Positions 8,829 to 15,914 of a stretch of 32,213 bases of DNA are shown piece after piece; position 1 is the first letter of the stretch, and every line of letters starts with the position of its first letter. The notes below the pieces were generated by a model, which was not told the DNA's origin, searched no databases, and saw nothing but the letters and a program-made list of their open reading frames with translations. A program made the translations under genes and the position numbers. The DNA is from Bacteroidales bacterium (GTDB lineage Bacteria; Bacteroidota; Bacteroidia; Bacteroidales; P3): assembly GCA_017449975.1 (NCBI GenBank), contig JAFSYK010000035.1, positions 1-32,213 on the forward strand. The letters are read 5' to 3'.

Positions 8829-8836
8829 CAAAGATA
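8829..8836 (-). promoter_or_regulatory. -7 box of the holB operon
   Basis: On the minus strand, eight T then CG then TATCTTTG, ending 19 bases before the holB ATG. This matches the Bacteroidetes TAnnTTTG consensus. The -33 element is not clear. Confidence 0.65.
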
Positions 8837-8928
8837 CGAAAAAAAAGTCAAACGTATAAAACCCTTGTCGTGATACACCTGCGCGCACAGGCTAACTCGA
8901 GGGTTGTTTCAGAAAGGTTTCGGAGTCG

Positions 8929-9096
8929 CTACCACTCCCAACTTTCGTGTTCGTAGACACTGTTCTCGTTGCCTTGGGGCTGGTTTTCGGCCTCGGAGGG
9001 ACGTTCCACATTCAGTGAAGAATCGGCATAGCCTCGCTCACTTCGTATGGTGAGGATGTGCAGCGCTGGAGCGGTATAGGTCACGGTAGGCAACAT
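8929..9096 (-). CDS. Small acidic protein, 55 residues, unknown function
   Basis: An ATG at 9096 gives MLPTVTYTAPALHILTIRSE followed by a GYADSSL segment and a polar, acidic tail ending in ESWEW. The pattern (aromatic/Pro start, short beta-like hydrophobic stretch, Glu, GxAxSS, acidic tail ending in Trp) resembles short, poorly annotated proteins I have seen in Bacteroidales, but I cannot name a family. It has its own strong -7 box at 9122-9129, just 25 bases upstream, which supports it as real. It lies between queE and holB on the same strand. A longer frame upstream passes through that promoter and was not used. Confidence 0.6.
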   Translation of the reverse strand: MLPTVTYTAPALHILTIRSERGYADSSLNVERPSEAENQPQGNENSVYEHESWEW

Positions 9097-9121
9097 GCGG
9101 AGGGGGTGATAAACTGGGCGA

Positions 9122-9129
9122 CAAAGATA
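9122..9129 (-). promoter_or_regulatory. -7 box of the 55-residue small gene
   Basis: Perfect TATCTTTG on the minus strand, preceded by G, followed by ATG at 9096. A small hairpin (GGGCA-TCCT-TGCCC, 9151-9164) lies between it and the queE stop and may help end queE transcripts. Confidence 0.6.
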
Positions 9130-9205
9130 CAAATAAATTTGCTTTGTGAAGGGCATCCTTGCCCAAGGGGTTCGCCGTTTTAGCTGAAGGTGGGGCTTTG
9201 GAGAG

Positions 9206-9781
9206 CTATCTAATGTTGAGGATTTTATGCATCTGCAGGGAGAGTCGCCAGTGGGGATGCTGCAGACAGTAGCCCACCACCTCTTCACGGTTGTCGGTGA
9301 GAACGCCGTCCCGCTCCTGTGAGCAGGGCTGCAGGAAGTGCTGCGGTGCGTCGATAGTCTGTGTGTAGTGTTCCACCTCCTGTCCGATATAGACGACCTT
9401 CAACTCGTCGGCATGGGTCAGCACCACGGTGCTCTCCTCCTTGGGTGAGACGGTCACCCAGTCGATGCCGTCGGGCAGGGGATGGGTGCCGTTGGTTTCG
9501 ATGGCGATGGTGTAGCCCGCCTGATGCAGAAGGTTCACCAGGTCGTCGTCGACCTGCAGTGCCGGATCGCCGCCGGTGAGTACGACGTAGCGGGTGGGAT
9601 AATCCAGCAGTTGCCGCAGTATCTCTTCGCCGCTCATCGTGGTGAAGCTGTGGAAGTCGGTGTCGCAAAACGGACAACGCAGGTTGCAGCCGCTGAAACG
9701 CACAAAGGCGGCGGGTCGGCCGGTATGCGCCCCTTCGCCCTGCAGCGAGTAGAAGATTTCGTTGACGCGATAGGACTTCAT
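9206..9781 (-). CDS. queE: 7-carboxy-7-deazaguanine synthase QueE
   Basis: 191 residues. A radical-SAM enzyme that contracts 6-carboxy-tetrahydropterin to 7-carboxy-7-deazaguanine in queuosine synthesis. The start ATG at 9781 (MKSYRVNEIFYSLQGEG) is preferred over a TTG four codons upstream. The substrate/SAM region SLQGEG and the cluster motif CNLRCPFC are present. The C-terminal WRLSLQMHKIL is typical of the family. It is the last gene of queF-queC-queD-queE. The 67-base gap to queD is filled with A-rich word repeats. Confidence 0.96.
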   Translation of the reverse strand: MKSYRVNEIFYSLQGEGAHTGRPAAFVRFSGCNLRCPFCDTDFHSFTTMSGEEILRQLLDYPTRYVVLTGGDPALQVDDDLVNLLHQAGYTIAIETNGTHPLPDGIDWVTVSPKEESTVVLTHADELKVVYIGQEVEHYTQTIDAPQHFLQPCSQERDGVLTDNREEVVGYCLQHPHWRLSLQMHKILNIR

Positions 9782-9782
9782 G

Positions 9783-9846
9783 AAAAACAAAAAACTAAAA
9801 GGTAAAAAGCTAAAATGTCTTCCCTCACTAACGCATTAACACACTC
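9783..9846. repeat. Word-repeat gap between queD and queE
   Basis: 9783-9817 is built from AAAACTAAAAGG/TAAAAAGCTAAAA words. 9822-9846 reads CTCACTAACGCATTAACACA and on. Both word types recur elsewhere: the first at 10196, 18200 and 31471, the second upstream of clpX (12741-12790, minus sense) and before kbl. Confidence 0.7.
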
Positions 9847-9848
9847 CT

Positions 9849-10181
9849 TCAGTTTTTTTCATAGATGGCCAGACTCTCGTCGTTCTCCGCCACATCGACG
9901 CGGTAGCATTTTGGTATCTGGTCGCAGATCCAATGAGCCAGATTCTCGGCGGTGGGGTTGATGGGCAACACATCGTTCAGACAGCGGTGGTCGAGTTTGT
10001 CCTGCACCGCATGCTTGATGTGGCTGAAATCGACCACCATGCCGTCGCTGTTGAGGGTGTCCGACTTGCAATACACGGTGATGGTCCAGTTGTGACCGTG
10101 AAGCATGGAGCACTTGCTCTCGTAGGACAGTTTCAGCTGGTGTGCCGCCGATATGGTAAAGGTTTTCTTGAGGTAATACAT
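9849..10181 (-). CDS. queD: 6-carboxy-5,6,7,8-tetrahydropterin synthase QueD
   Basis: 110 residues. It converts 7,8-dihydroneopterin triphosphate to 6-carboxy-tetrahydropterin, the first committed queuosine step. The zinc histidines are in SAAHQL and LHGHNW, and the catalytic Cys is in ESKCSMLHGH, the standard QueD/PTPS-I layout. NPTAENLAHWI is the usual late motif. It lies between queC and queE on the same strand. A 30-base repeat shared with the lptE upstream region begins 15 bases before its ATG. Confidence 0.95.
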   Translation of the reverse strand: MYYLKKTFTISAAHQLKLSYESKCSMLHGHNWTITVYCKSDTLNSDGMVVDFSHIKHAVQDKLDHRCLNDVLPINPTAENLAHWICDQIPKCYRVDVAENDESLAIYEKN

Positions 10182-10195
10182 TGGAAAATTCCCTG

Positions 10196-10225
10196 TTTTA
10201 GTTTTTAGCTTTTACTTTTTAGTTT
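10196..10225. repeat. 30-base word repeat, copy 1
   Basis: Identical over 30 bases to 18200-18229. In gene sense it is made of AAACTAAAAAGTAAAAG followed by CTAAAAACTAAAA. It covers the last codons and stop of queC and ends just before queD. A related form lies at 31471-31510. Confidence 0.85.
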
Positions 10226-10868
10226 CCATCGGGTCTTCCACTCCTGCGGAGGCGAATGCTTCGCGCCGTTCGACACAGGTGCCGCAGACGCCGCAGGGGT
10301 GGTCGCCGCCCTTGTAGCACGACCAGGTGTGGCTGTAGTCGATTCCCAACTGGGCACCACGCCGCACGATGTCGGCCTTGGTGAGGTGGGTATAGGGAGC
10401 GTTGAGTGTCACACCGTTGTAGGTGCCGGCATTGATGGCGGCATTCATGGCGTCGACAAAGGCGGGACGGCAGTCGGGATAGATGCTGTGGTCGCCGCTG
10501 TGGTTGGCCATCATCACATGCTGCAGTCCTTCGCTCTCCGCCATGCCGGCGGCGATGGCAAGCATGATGCCGTTGCGGAACGGCACCACGGTGGAGTGCA
10601 TCGACTGTTCGTCGTATTGCTGTTCGGGCACTGCATCGGCACCTTCGAGCAACGATGAGTGGAAATGCTGTGCCATGAAGCCCAGCGGTATCACCACATG
10701 ACGGATGCCCAGTTTCTGGCAGTGCCAGGCGGCGCAGGCCAGTTCGGCATCGTTGTGGTTGCTGCCGTAGTGGAAGCTGAGTGCCAGCGCAATGCGGTCA
10801 CGGTACTCGTAGAGCATCGTCGTCGAGTCCACGCCACCGCTGTATATCAGGAGGGTGTCGCGGCTCAT
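10212..10868 (-). CDS. queC: 7-cyano-7-deazaguanine synthase QueC
   Basis: 218 residues from the ATG at 10868. The frame stays open upstream, but that extension is the overlap with queF. It is an ATP-dependent ligase converting 7-carboxy-7-deazaguanine and ammonia to preQ0. The PP-loop SGGVDST (residues 10-16) and the C-terminal zinc cysteines in [17 protein letters not shown] are intact. The start overlaps the queF stop (ATGA). The last codons (ETKK, stop) lie inside the 30-base word repeat shared with the lptE leader, so the repeat forms the 3-prime end of the gene. Confidence 0.95.
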   Translation of the reverse strand: MSRDTLLIYSGGVDSTTMLYEYRDRIALALSFHYGSNHNDAELACAAWHCQKLGIRHVVIPLGFMAQHFHSSLLEGADAVPEQQYDEQSMHSTVVPFRNGIMLAIAAGMAESEGLQHVMMANHSGDHSIYPDCRPAFVDAMNAAINAGTYNGVTLNAPYTHLTKADIVRRGAQLGIDYSHTWSCYKGGDHPCGVCGTCVERREAFASAGVEDPMETKK

Positions 10869-11338
10869 TGGATGGTGCTGTTCATTTGTGCCATCATGCG
10901 ACTGTGCAGCAGCGACTGATGGGCGTTGTCGGCATAGTTGACAAAGGGGTGGATGCTGATGCCGCCACGGGCCACGAAAAGGCCGATCACCTCGATATAG
11001 CGCGGCTGCATGAGCTGCACCAGGTCGCGCAGGATAATGTTGACACAGTCCTCGTGAAAATCGCCGTGGTTGCGGAACGAGAAGAGGTAAAGTTTCAGCG
11101 ATTTCGACTCCACCATCAGCTTGTCGGGGATGTAATTGATAACGATGCGAGCGAAGTCGGGCTGTCCGGTCTTGGGACAGAGCGAGGTGAATTCGGGGCA
11201 ATCCAGCGAGACCAGATAGTCGTGGTCGGCATGCTGGTTTTCAAAGGCTTCCAGTACCGACGGCGAATAGTCGCTCAGATAGTCGGTCTGCTTATTGCCC
11301 AAAGAATGGAGATGATCCAGTTCGGATTTAGTGCGCAT
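10865..11338 (-). CDS. queF: NADPH-dependent preQ0 reductase QueF
   Basis: 157 residues from the ATG at 11338 ([14 protein letters not shown]), the short YkvM-type form. It reduces the nitrile of preQ0 to the amine preQ1, which is then put into tRNA. The catalytic Cys is in [14 protein letters not shown], with [20 protein letters not shown] as the substrate region. First gene of the que operon, with its own -7 box at 11404-11411 and a 66-base leader containing a hairpin. It overlaps queC by 4 bases. Confidence 0.96.
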   Translation of the reverse strand: MRTKSELDHLHSLGNKQTDYLSDYSPSVLEAFENQHADHDYLVSLDCPEFTSLCPKTGQPDFARIVINYIPDKLMVESKSLKLYLFSFRNHGDFHEDCVNIILRDLVQLMQPRYIEVIGLFVARGGISIHPFVNYADNAHQSLLHSRMMAQMNSTIQ

Positions 11339-11361
11339 GGTGTTTTCAGATTTTTTGTTTA

Positions 11362-11387
11362 CGGAGCGGAAAAACAATAGCGCTCCG
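11362..11387 (-). promoter_or_regulatory. Leader hairpin upstream of queF, possible control element
   Basis: A 7-base-pair stem CGGAGCG/CGCTCCG with a 12-base loop lies in the queF leader, followed by the A-rich stretch TAAACAAAAAA before the ATG. Loop bases TTGTTT could pair with AAACAA in that tail. A hairpin with an A-rich pseudoknotting tail is the general layout of preQ1-I riboswitches, and the operon is right for one. I cannot match the consensus base by base, so this is a suggestion. Confidence 0.3.
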
Positions 11388-11403
11388 GTCGGTTTTTCGG
11401 TTG

Positions 11404-11411
11404 CAAAAGTA
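11404..11411 (-). promoter_or_regulatory. -7 box of the que operon
   Basis: Minus strand: eight T, CG, then TACTTTTG, the same layout as the holB promoter. The queF ATG lies 65 bases downstream. Confidence 0.6.
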
Positions 11412-11422
11412 CGAAAAAAAAC

Positions 11423-11480
11423 TCGTCTATGGGGATTTCTCCGTAATGTAATTCCGTAATCACGCGATTACGACACCCCA
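11423..11480 (-). terminator. Candidate terminator after clpX
   Basis: Just after the clpX stop the minus strand forms CGTAATC-GCGT-GATTACG (11455-11472, perfect 7-base arms), nested between GGGG and CCCC, and a T8 run follows further on. The T run is also the spacer of the que promoter, so its role as a terminator is uncertain. Confidence 0.35.
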
Positions 11481-11484
11481 AGGT

Positions 11485-12732
11485 CTACGCCAGCGTGCCG
11501 GATTGCGTCTTTTTCTTCACCTCTTCGGCAGTGATGCGGAGAGTGGTGCCGCGGCGGTCGGGGAGGGTGAACATGAAGTCGGTCATCAGGTCCTCCATGA
11601 TGGAGCGCAGGCCGCGGGCGCCGAGCTTGTATTCGATGGCGGTGTCGACGATGGCCTCCAGCGCGTCGTCGTCGAACTGCAGCGTCACGTCGTCAATCTT
11701 GAACAGCATCTGGTACTGCTTGACGAGGGCGTTCTTGGGCTCCGTGAGGATGCGCATCAGCGCGTCTCGGTCCAGCGGGTCGAGGTGGGTGAGCATGGGA
11801 AAGCGTCCCACCAGCTCGGGTATGAGGCCATAGTGCTTGATGTCGGCAGGCTTCAGGTAGCGCAGCAGGTTGTCGCGGTCTATCTCGTCGCGTGTCTTGG
11901 TGCCGTTGAAACCGATGATGTTGGCGTTGACGCGCGAGGCGATGTGACGCTCGATGCCGTCGAAGGCGCCACCCGAGATGAAGAGGATGTTGCGCGTGTC
12001 CACCGCCACCAACTCCTGTTCGGGATGCTTGCGGCCACCCTTGGGCGGCACGTTGACCACAGCCCCCTCGAGCAGTTTGAGCAGTGCCTGTTGCACGCCT
12101 TCGCCGCTGACGTCGCGTGTGATGGAGGGGTTGTCGCTTTTGCGGGCAATCTTGTCGATTTCGTCGATGAAGACGATGCCGCGCTGTGCCGCCGCCACGT
12201 CGTAGTCGGCAGCCTGCAGTAGTCGTACCAGCACGTTCTCCACGTCGTCGCCCACATAGCCCGCTTCGGTCAGTGTGGTGGCGTCGGCGATGGCAAAGGG
12301 CACGTGCAGGATGCGGGCGATGGTGCGCGCCAGCAAGGTCTTGCCAGTGCCGGTCTCGCCCACGATGATGATGTTGCTTTTCTCAATCTCCACATCGTCG
12401 ACCTCTTTGTGCGTGGCACTGTAGTTGAGTCGTTTGTAGTGGTTGTAGACAGCCACCGACAGCACCCGCTTCGCCACCTCCTGTCCGATGACATACTGGT
12501 CCAGCACGTCTTTGATCTGCTGTGGTGTGGGTATGTCTTTGAATGTTTGATTGCTTGATTGTTTGATTGCTTGGGTGCTTGAATTCTGGAGCACAATCTG
12601 GTGTGCCTGTTCCGCACAGCTGTCGCAGATGAAGCCGTGGAGGCCTGCGAGGAGCATTCTGGCTTGCGACTCGGGACAGCCGCAGAAAGAGCAGTGGTTT
12701 TCAGAGTTGGTATTGCGGGGTGTTTTGGCCAT
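11485..12732 (-). CDS. clpX: ATP-dependent protease ATPase subunit ClpX
   Basis: 415 residues. An AAA+ unfoldase that feeds substrates to ClpP. The zinc-binding domain uses C14, C17, C36 and C39. Walker A is GETGTGKT (125-132), Walker B VFIDEID (187-193). The pore loops are GYVG (158-161) and the RKH element. The arginine finger region and [13 protein letters not shown] are normal. Odd point: the linker between zinc domain and ATPase (residues about 50-66) is Gln/Ser/Lys-rich and is encoded by low-complexity DNA like the intergenic word repeats. The gene is 75 bases downstream of rodA with no promoter seen, so read-through from rodA is likely. No clpP is in the window. Confidence 0.96.
   Translation of the reverse strand: MAKTPRNTNSENHCSFCGCPESQARMLLAGLHGFICDSCAEQAHQIVLQNSSTQAIKQSSNQTFKDIPTPQQIKDVLDQYVIGQEVAKRVLSVAVYNHYKRLNYSATHKEVDDVEIEKSNIIIVGETGTGKTLLARTIARILHVPFAIADATTLTEAGYVGDDVENVLVRLLQAADYDVAAAQRGIVFIDEIDKIARKSDNPSITRDVSGEGVQQALLKLLEGAVVNVPPKGGRKHPEQELVAVDTRNILFISGGAFDGIERHIASRVNANIIGFNGTKTRDEIDRDNLLRYLKPADIKHYGLIPELVGRFPMLTHLDPLDRDALMRILTEPKNALVKQYQMLFKIDDVTLQFDDDALEAIVDTAIEYKLGARGLRSIMEDLMTDFMFTLPDRRGTTLRITAEEVKKKTQSGTLA
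12535..12588 (-). repeat. Word-repeat stretch inside clpX
   Basis: In gene sense this is a chain of AATCAAAC, AATCAAGC and ATTCAAGC words encoding the linker [13 protein letters not shown]. Similar words (AATCAAACACTAACAC, ATTCAAACACC) make up the kbl leader at 31574-31616. Its length keeps the reading frame. Confidence 0.7.
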
Positions 12733-12740
12733 GAGGGAAT

Positions 12741-12790
12741 GCGTTAATGTGGGAGTGTGTTAGTGTGGGAGTGTGTTAGTGTGGGAATCC
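12741..12790. repeat. About 16-base tandem repeat upstream of clpX
   Basis: Roughly three copies of GTGTTAGTGTGGGAGT between rodA and clpX, the first degenerate (GCGTTAATGTGGGAGT). In gene sense the words are CACTAACACACTCCC, also found at 9822-9846 and 31576-31592. Confidence 0.8.
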
Positions 12791-12807
12791 TATTGGACTA
12801 ATTAGTT

Positions 12808-14055
12808 TTATAACAAGTTATTCCGTTCGGCGTCCTGACGGATGAAGATGAAGAGCATGAGTGTGAAAGCCAGCAGCGAAGATCCGCCGTAACTGAAGAA
12901 AGGCAGCGGGATGCCGATGACGGGCAGCAGTCCCAGTACCATGCCTACGTTGACAAACAGGTGCATGAACAGGATGCCGGCTACCGAGTAGCCATAGAAC
13001 CGCGCGAAGGCCGATCGTTGTCGCTCGGCCATGGTGACAAGATGCACCAGCAACACGACGTAGGCGACGAGCAGCAGGGTGCTGCCTACAAAGCCCCATT
13101 CTTCGGCCACGGTGCAGAAGATGAAGTCGGTCTCCTGCTCAGGAACAAAGTCGGCTTTGGTGATGGTGCCTTTCAGGAACCCCTTGCCGATGAGGCCGCC
13201 CGACCCGATGGCAATCTTCGACTGGTGCTGGTTGTAGCCCGCCGCTTTGATATCGTCGGTCTTGCCCAGCAACACGTAAATACGACTCTGCTGATGCGGT
13301 TCGAGCACATGCTCGAAGGTGAAGTCGACCGAGAAGATGAACAGGCAGCAGGCAGCCAGCACACCCAGCGTGTAGAGGTAGTGGCGTCGGGTGCGTTTGT
13401 TCAGCCAGCCAAACAGATAGAAGAGGCATAACGCCAGCACGATGCCCATGAGCAGGTACTGGTTGATGAGGAGCGATAGCACGAAGAGTATCACAGCCAC
13501 CGCACCGATGACGAAGAGTGCCGGCGATAGTCCTTCGCGATAGAGCGGGATGACGAAGCTGAGGAACACGAGTGCCGATCCCGTGTCGTGCTGCAACAAC
13601 ACCAGTCCCATGGGTATGGCAATCAGCAGTGCGACGGCGATTTGCACGTTGCGTTTCTTGATGTCGATGTCCAATCCGCTCATGTATTTCGCCACGGCCA
13701 GCGCCGTGCCAAATTTGGCGAACTCGGAGGATTGTAGCTTGAATGGGCCGATGTTGATCCACGCCTGGTTGCCGTGGGTGGCGGTACCGATTATCAAGGT
13801 TGCTATCAGCAGCAATAGGGTGAATCCGTAGATGATATAGGAGCCTTGTGCGAAGAATTTGGGTTCGATGAAGATTGTGGCCATAGCCACCACCAAGGCG
13901 ATGCCAATCCACAACAGCTGTTTGCCGTGCTGCTGCTCCATGTCCCAGATGAGGGCGTGGCTCTCGTTGTAGCAAGCGGCGTAGATGTTCACCCATCCAA
14001 AGACCACCAAGATGATGTACAGGATGATGGTCAGTTTGTCGAATTTCAGTTTCAT
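12808..14055 (-). CDS. rodA: Rod-shape SEDS peptidoglycan polymerase RodA
   Basis: 415 residues with about ten membrane segments, FtsW/RodA/SpoVE family. The SEDS glycosyltransferase polymerises glycan during elongation together with class B PBP2. Typical segments are GWVNIYAAC near the start, QAWINIGPFKLQSSEFAK (family motif with the catalytic-loop region), TDFIFCTVAEEWGF and GIPLPFFSYGGSSLL near the end. It overlaps the mrdA stop by 4 bases (ATGA), the usual PBP2-RodA pairing, so RodA rather than FtsW. Confidence 0.95.
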   Translation of the reverse strand: MKLKFDKLTIILYIILVVFGWVNIYAACYNESHALIWDMEQQHGKQLLWIGIALVVAMATIFIEPKFFAQGSYIIYGFTLLLLIATLIIGTATHGNQAWINIGPFKLQSSEFAKFGTALAVAKYMSGLDIDIKKRNVQIAVALLIAIPMGLVLLQHDTGSALVFLSFVIPLYREGLSPALFVIGAVAVILFVLSLLINQYLLMGIVLALCLFYLFGWLNKRTRRHYLYTLGVLAACCLFIFSVDFTFEHVLEPHQQSRIYVLLGKTDDIKAAGYNQHQSKIAIGSGGLIGKGFLKGTITKADFVPEQETDFIFCTVAEEWGFVGSTLLLVAYVVLLVHLVTMAERQRSAFARFYGYSVAGILFMHLFVNVGMVLGLLPVIGIPLPFFSYGGSSLLAFTLMLFIFIRQDAERNNLL

Positions 14056-15914
14056 CCTCTCTTCTTTTTCTTGGTTTTGGGAGCTTTATGCGGGAGCGGC
14101 AGCTTCTGGCAGGGTGCCGCCTCCATATACTGGCGTTCCACGTCTTTGCGTTGCACTTCGCCCTTGAGGTATTTCTCGATGATGAGTCCCGAGATAGGTG
14201 CCGCCCAGCTGCCACCGCCACCGGCGGCGTTCTCCACATAGACGGCCACGGCAATCTTGGGATTGATCATCGGTGCAAAAGAGATGAAGACCGAGTGGTC
14301 GTTGCCCTTGTTCTCGGCGGTGCCGGTCTTGCCGCATACGTCGATGTCGGGTATATTGGCGCGACGTCCCGTGCCGCCGGGCAGGTGTACCACGTCGTAC
14401 ATGCCCTGCGCCGCGATGTCGAAGTATTCTTTCTTGATGCCGGTCTCGTGACGCTGGATGAATTCCTCGTTGCGGGTCGAGTCGGGACCGTAGTAACGCA
14501 CCACATGCGGGGTGATATAGTAGCCGCGGTTGGCGACGATGCAGGCCAGGTTGGCCATCTGCAACGGCACCACCTGCACCTCGCCCTGTCCGATACTGTT
14601 GGAGTAGATGGTCGAGAACGACCAGCGGTCTTTGCCGTACCAGCGGTTGTAGTAGGCGGTGTCGGGTATCATGCCGGTGCTCACATTGGGCAGGTCGATG
14701 CCGAGTCGTTGGCCGAAGCCGAATTTCAGCATGTAGTCGCGCCACATGGTCAGACCGTATTGGCTGTCTTTGGCGGCACTCTTGTATTTACCTTGTTGGA
14801 TGACACGCCGGTAGGTCTGGTAGAAGTAGGGGTTGCACGACATCTTGATGGCTTCCTGTACCGATCGTGCGCTGGGGTGGTTGTGACATCCTACCAACGA
14901 TTTGTCGCAGGCGAAGCCGGTGGAGGGGGTGATGGCACCTACCTCCAACGCCGTCATGGCTTGTGCTACCTTGAAGATGGATCCCGGAGGATATTGTCCC
15001 TGCAGCGCGCGGTTGAACAGCGGCTTGGAGATGTCGTTGGAGAGGATGTTGTAGTTCTTTCCACGGGCGTTGCCTACCAGCAGGTTGGGGTCGTAGGTGG
15101 GGGCCGACGCCAACACCAGCACTTCGCCGGTGGCGGGCTCGATGGCCACCACGCAGCCGCGCTTGTTGGCCATAATCTTCTCGGCGTACTCCTGCAGGTC
15201 GGCGTCGATGGTGGTGTAGAGGTTGATGCCCTCGATCGGCAGGGTGTCGCATTGTCCATGCTGGTAAGAGCCGATTTCACGGTTGTGGACGTCCACCTGC
15301 ATGATTTTGACGCCTTTGGTTCCGCGCAGCAGCTCTTCGTAGGATTTCTCCAGACCGCTGCGGCCGATGTAGTCGCCACGCTTGTAGTAACTGTTGTTTT
15401 TCAGGTCGTTCTCGTTCACCTCGCCCACGTAGCCCAGCACATGCGCCGCAATGGGGCGGTCGTAGACGCGCAGGGTACGTTGCTGGACATAGAAACCGTC
15501 GAAGCAATGCAGCTTGTTCTGCCAGCAGGCATATTCCGCCTTGGTAATCTGTTTCATGAAGAGCGACGGCGCATAACGCGAGTATTTTTTCGCCTTGTCC
15601 ATGCGCGCTTCAAAATCCTCACGGGTGATGCCCACCTGCCGACAGAAATAGGCGGTGTCGAGTCCTTTGACCATGCGTGGGATGACCATCAGGTCGTAGA
15701 CAATTTCGTTGTAGACCAACAGTTTCCCATTGCGGTCGTAAACCAGTCCGCGGGCGGGGTACTGCGTGCGGTGACGCAGGGCCTGGACTTCGGCCAGTTC
15801 ACGGTACTCCGATGAGAATAACTGCAACACCATCAGCCTGATGATGAAGATAAGGCCGACGGACATAAAGAGTATTTTCACCCCTCGGTTTCTGTCTGAA
15901 TACTGCTTGCTCAT
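14052..15914 (-). CDS. mrdA: Penicillin-binding protein 2, elongation transpeptidase
   Basis: 620 residues from the ATG at 15914 (MSKQYSDRNRGVKILF). The frame is open further upstream but there it overlaps the preceding gene. Class B PBP: one N-terminal anchor (about 13-33), the dimerisation domain with RGLVYDRNGKLLVYN, then a transpeptidase with SIFK (S312-K315), SCN (359-361) and KTG (529-531). The C-terminus is Lys-rich. It partners RodA, with which it overlaps by 4 bases, and its ATG overlaps the upstream stop (ATGA). A possible own promoter lies at 15923-15930. mreBCD, usual neighbours in Bacteroidetes, are not in the window. Confidence 0.95.
   Translation of the reverse strand: MSKQYSDRNRGVKILFMSVGLIFIIRLMVLQLFSSEYRELAEVQALRHRTQYPARGLVYDRNGKLLVYNEIVYDLMVIPRMVKGLDTAYFCRQVGITREDFEARMDKAKKYSRYAPSLFMKQITKAEYACWQNKLHCFDGFYVQQRTLRVYDRPIAAHVLGYVGEVNENDLKNNSYYKRGDYIGRSGLEKSYEELLRGTKGVKIMQVDVHNREIGSYQHGQCDTLPIEGINLYTTIDADLQEYAEKIMANKRGCVVAIEPATGEVLVLASAPTYDPNLLVGNARGKNYNILSNDISKPLFNRALQGQYPPGSIFKVAQAMTALEVGAITPSTGFACDKSLVGCHNHPSARSVQEAIKMSCNPYFYQTYRRVIQQGKYKSAAKDSQYGLTMWRDYMLKFGFGQRLGIDLPNVSTGMIPDTAYYNRWYGKDRWSFSTIYSNSIGQGEVQVVPLQMANLACIVANRGYYITPHVVRYYGPDSTRNEEFIQRHETGIKKEYFDIAAQGMYDVVHLPGGTGRRANIPDIDVCGKTGTAENKGNDHSVFISFAPMINPKIAVAVYVENAAGGGGSWAAPISGLIIEKYLKGEVQRKDVERQYMEAAPCQKLPLPHKAPKTKKKKRG

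Noticed and set aside
10869-11201. N-terminal extension of queC
   Set aside because: It is the overlap with queF read in another frame; the SGGVDS motif is at the right distance from the ATG at 10868.
14088-15815. Long antisense frame over mrdA
   Set aside because: Same composition artefact; the sense strand encodes a complete PBP2 with all motifs.
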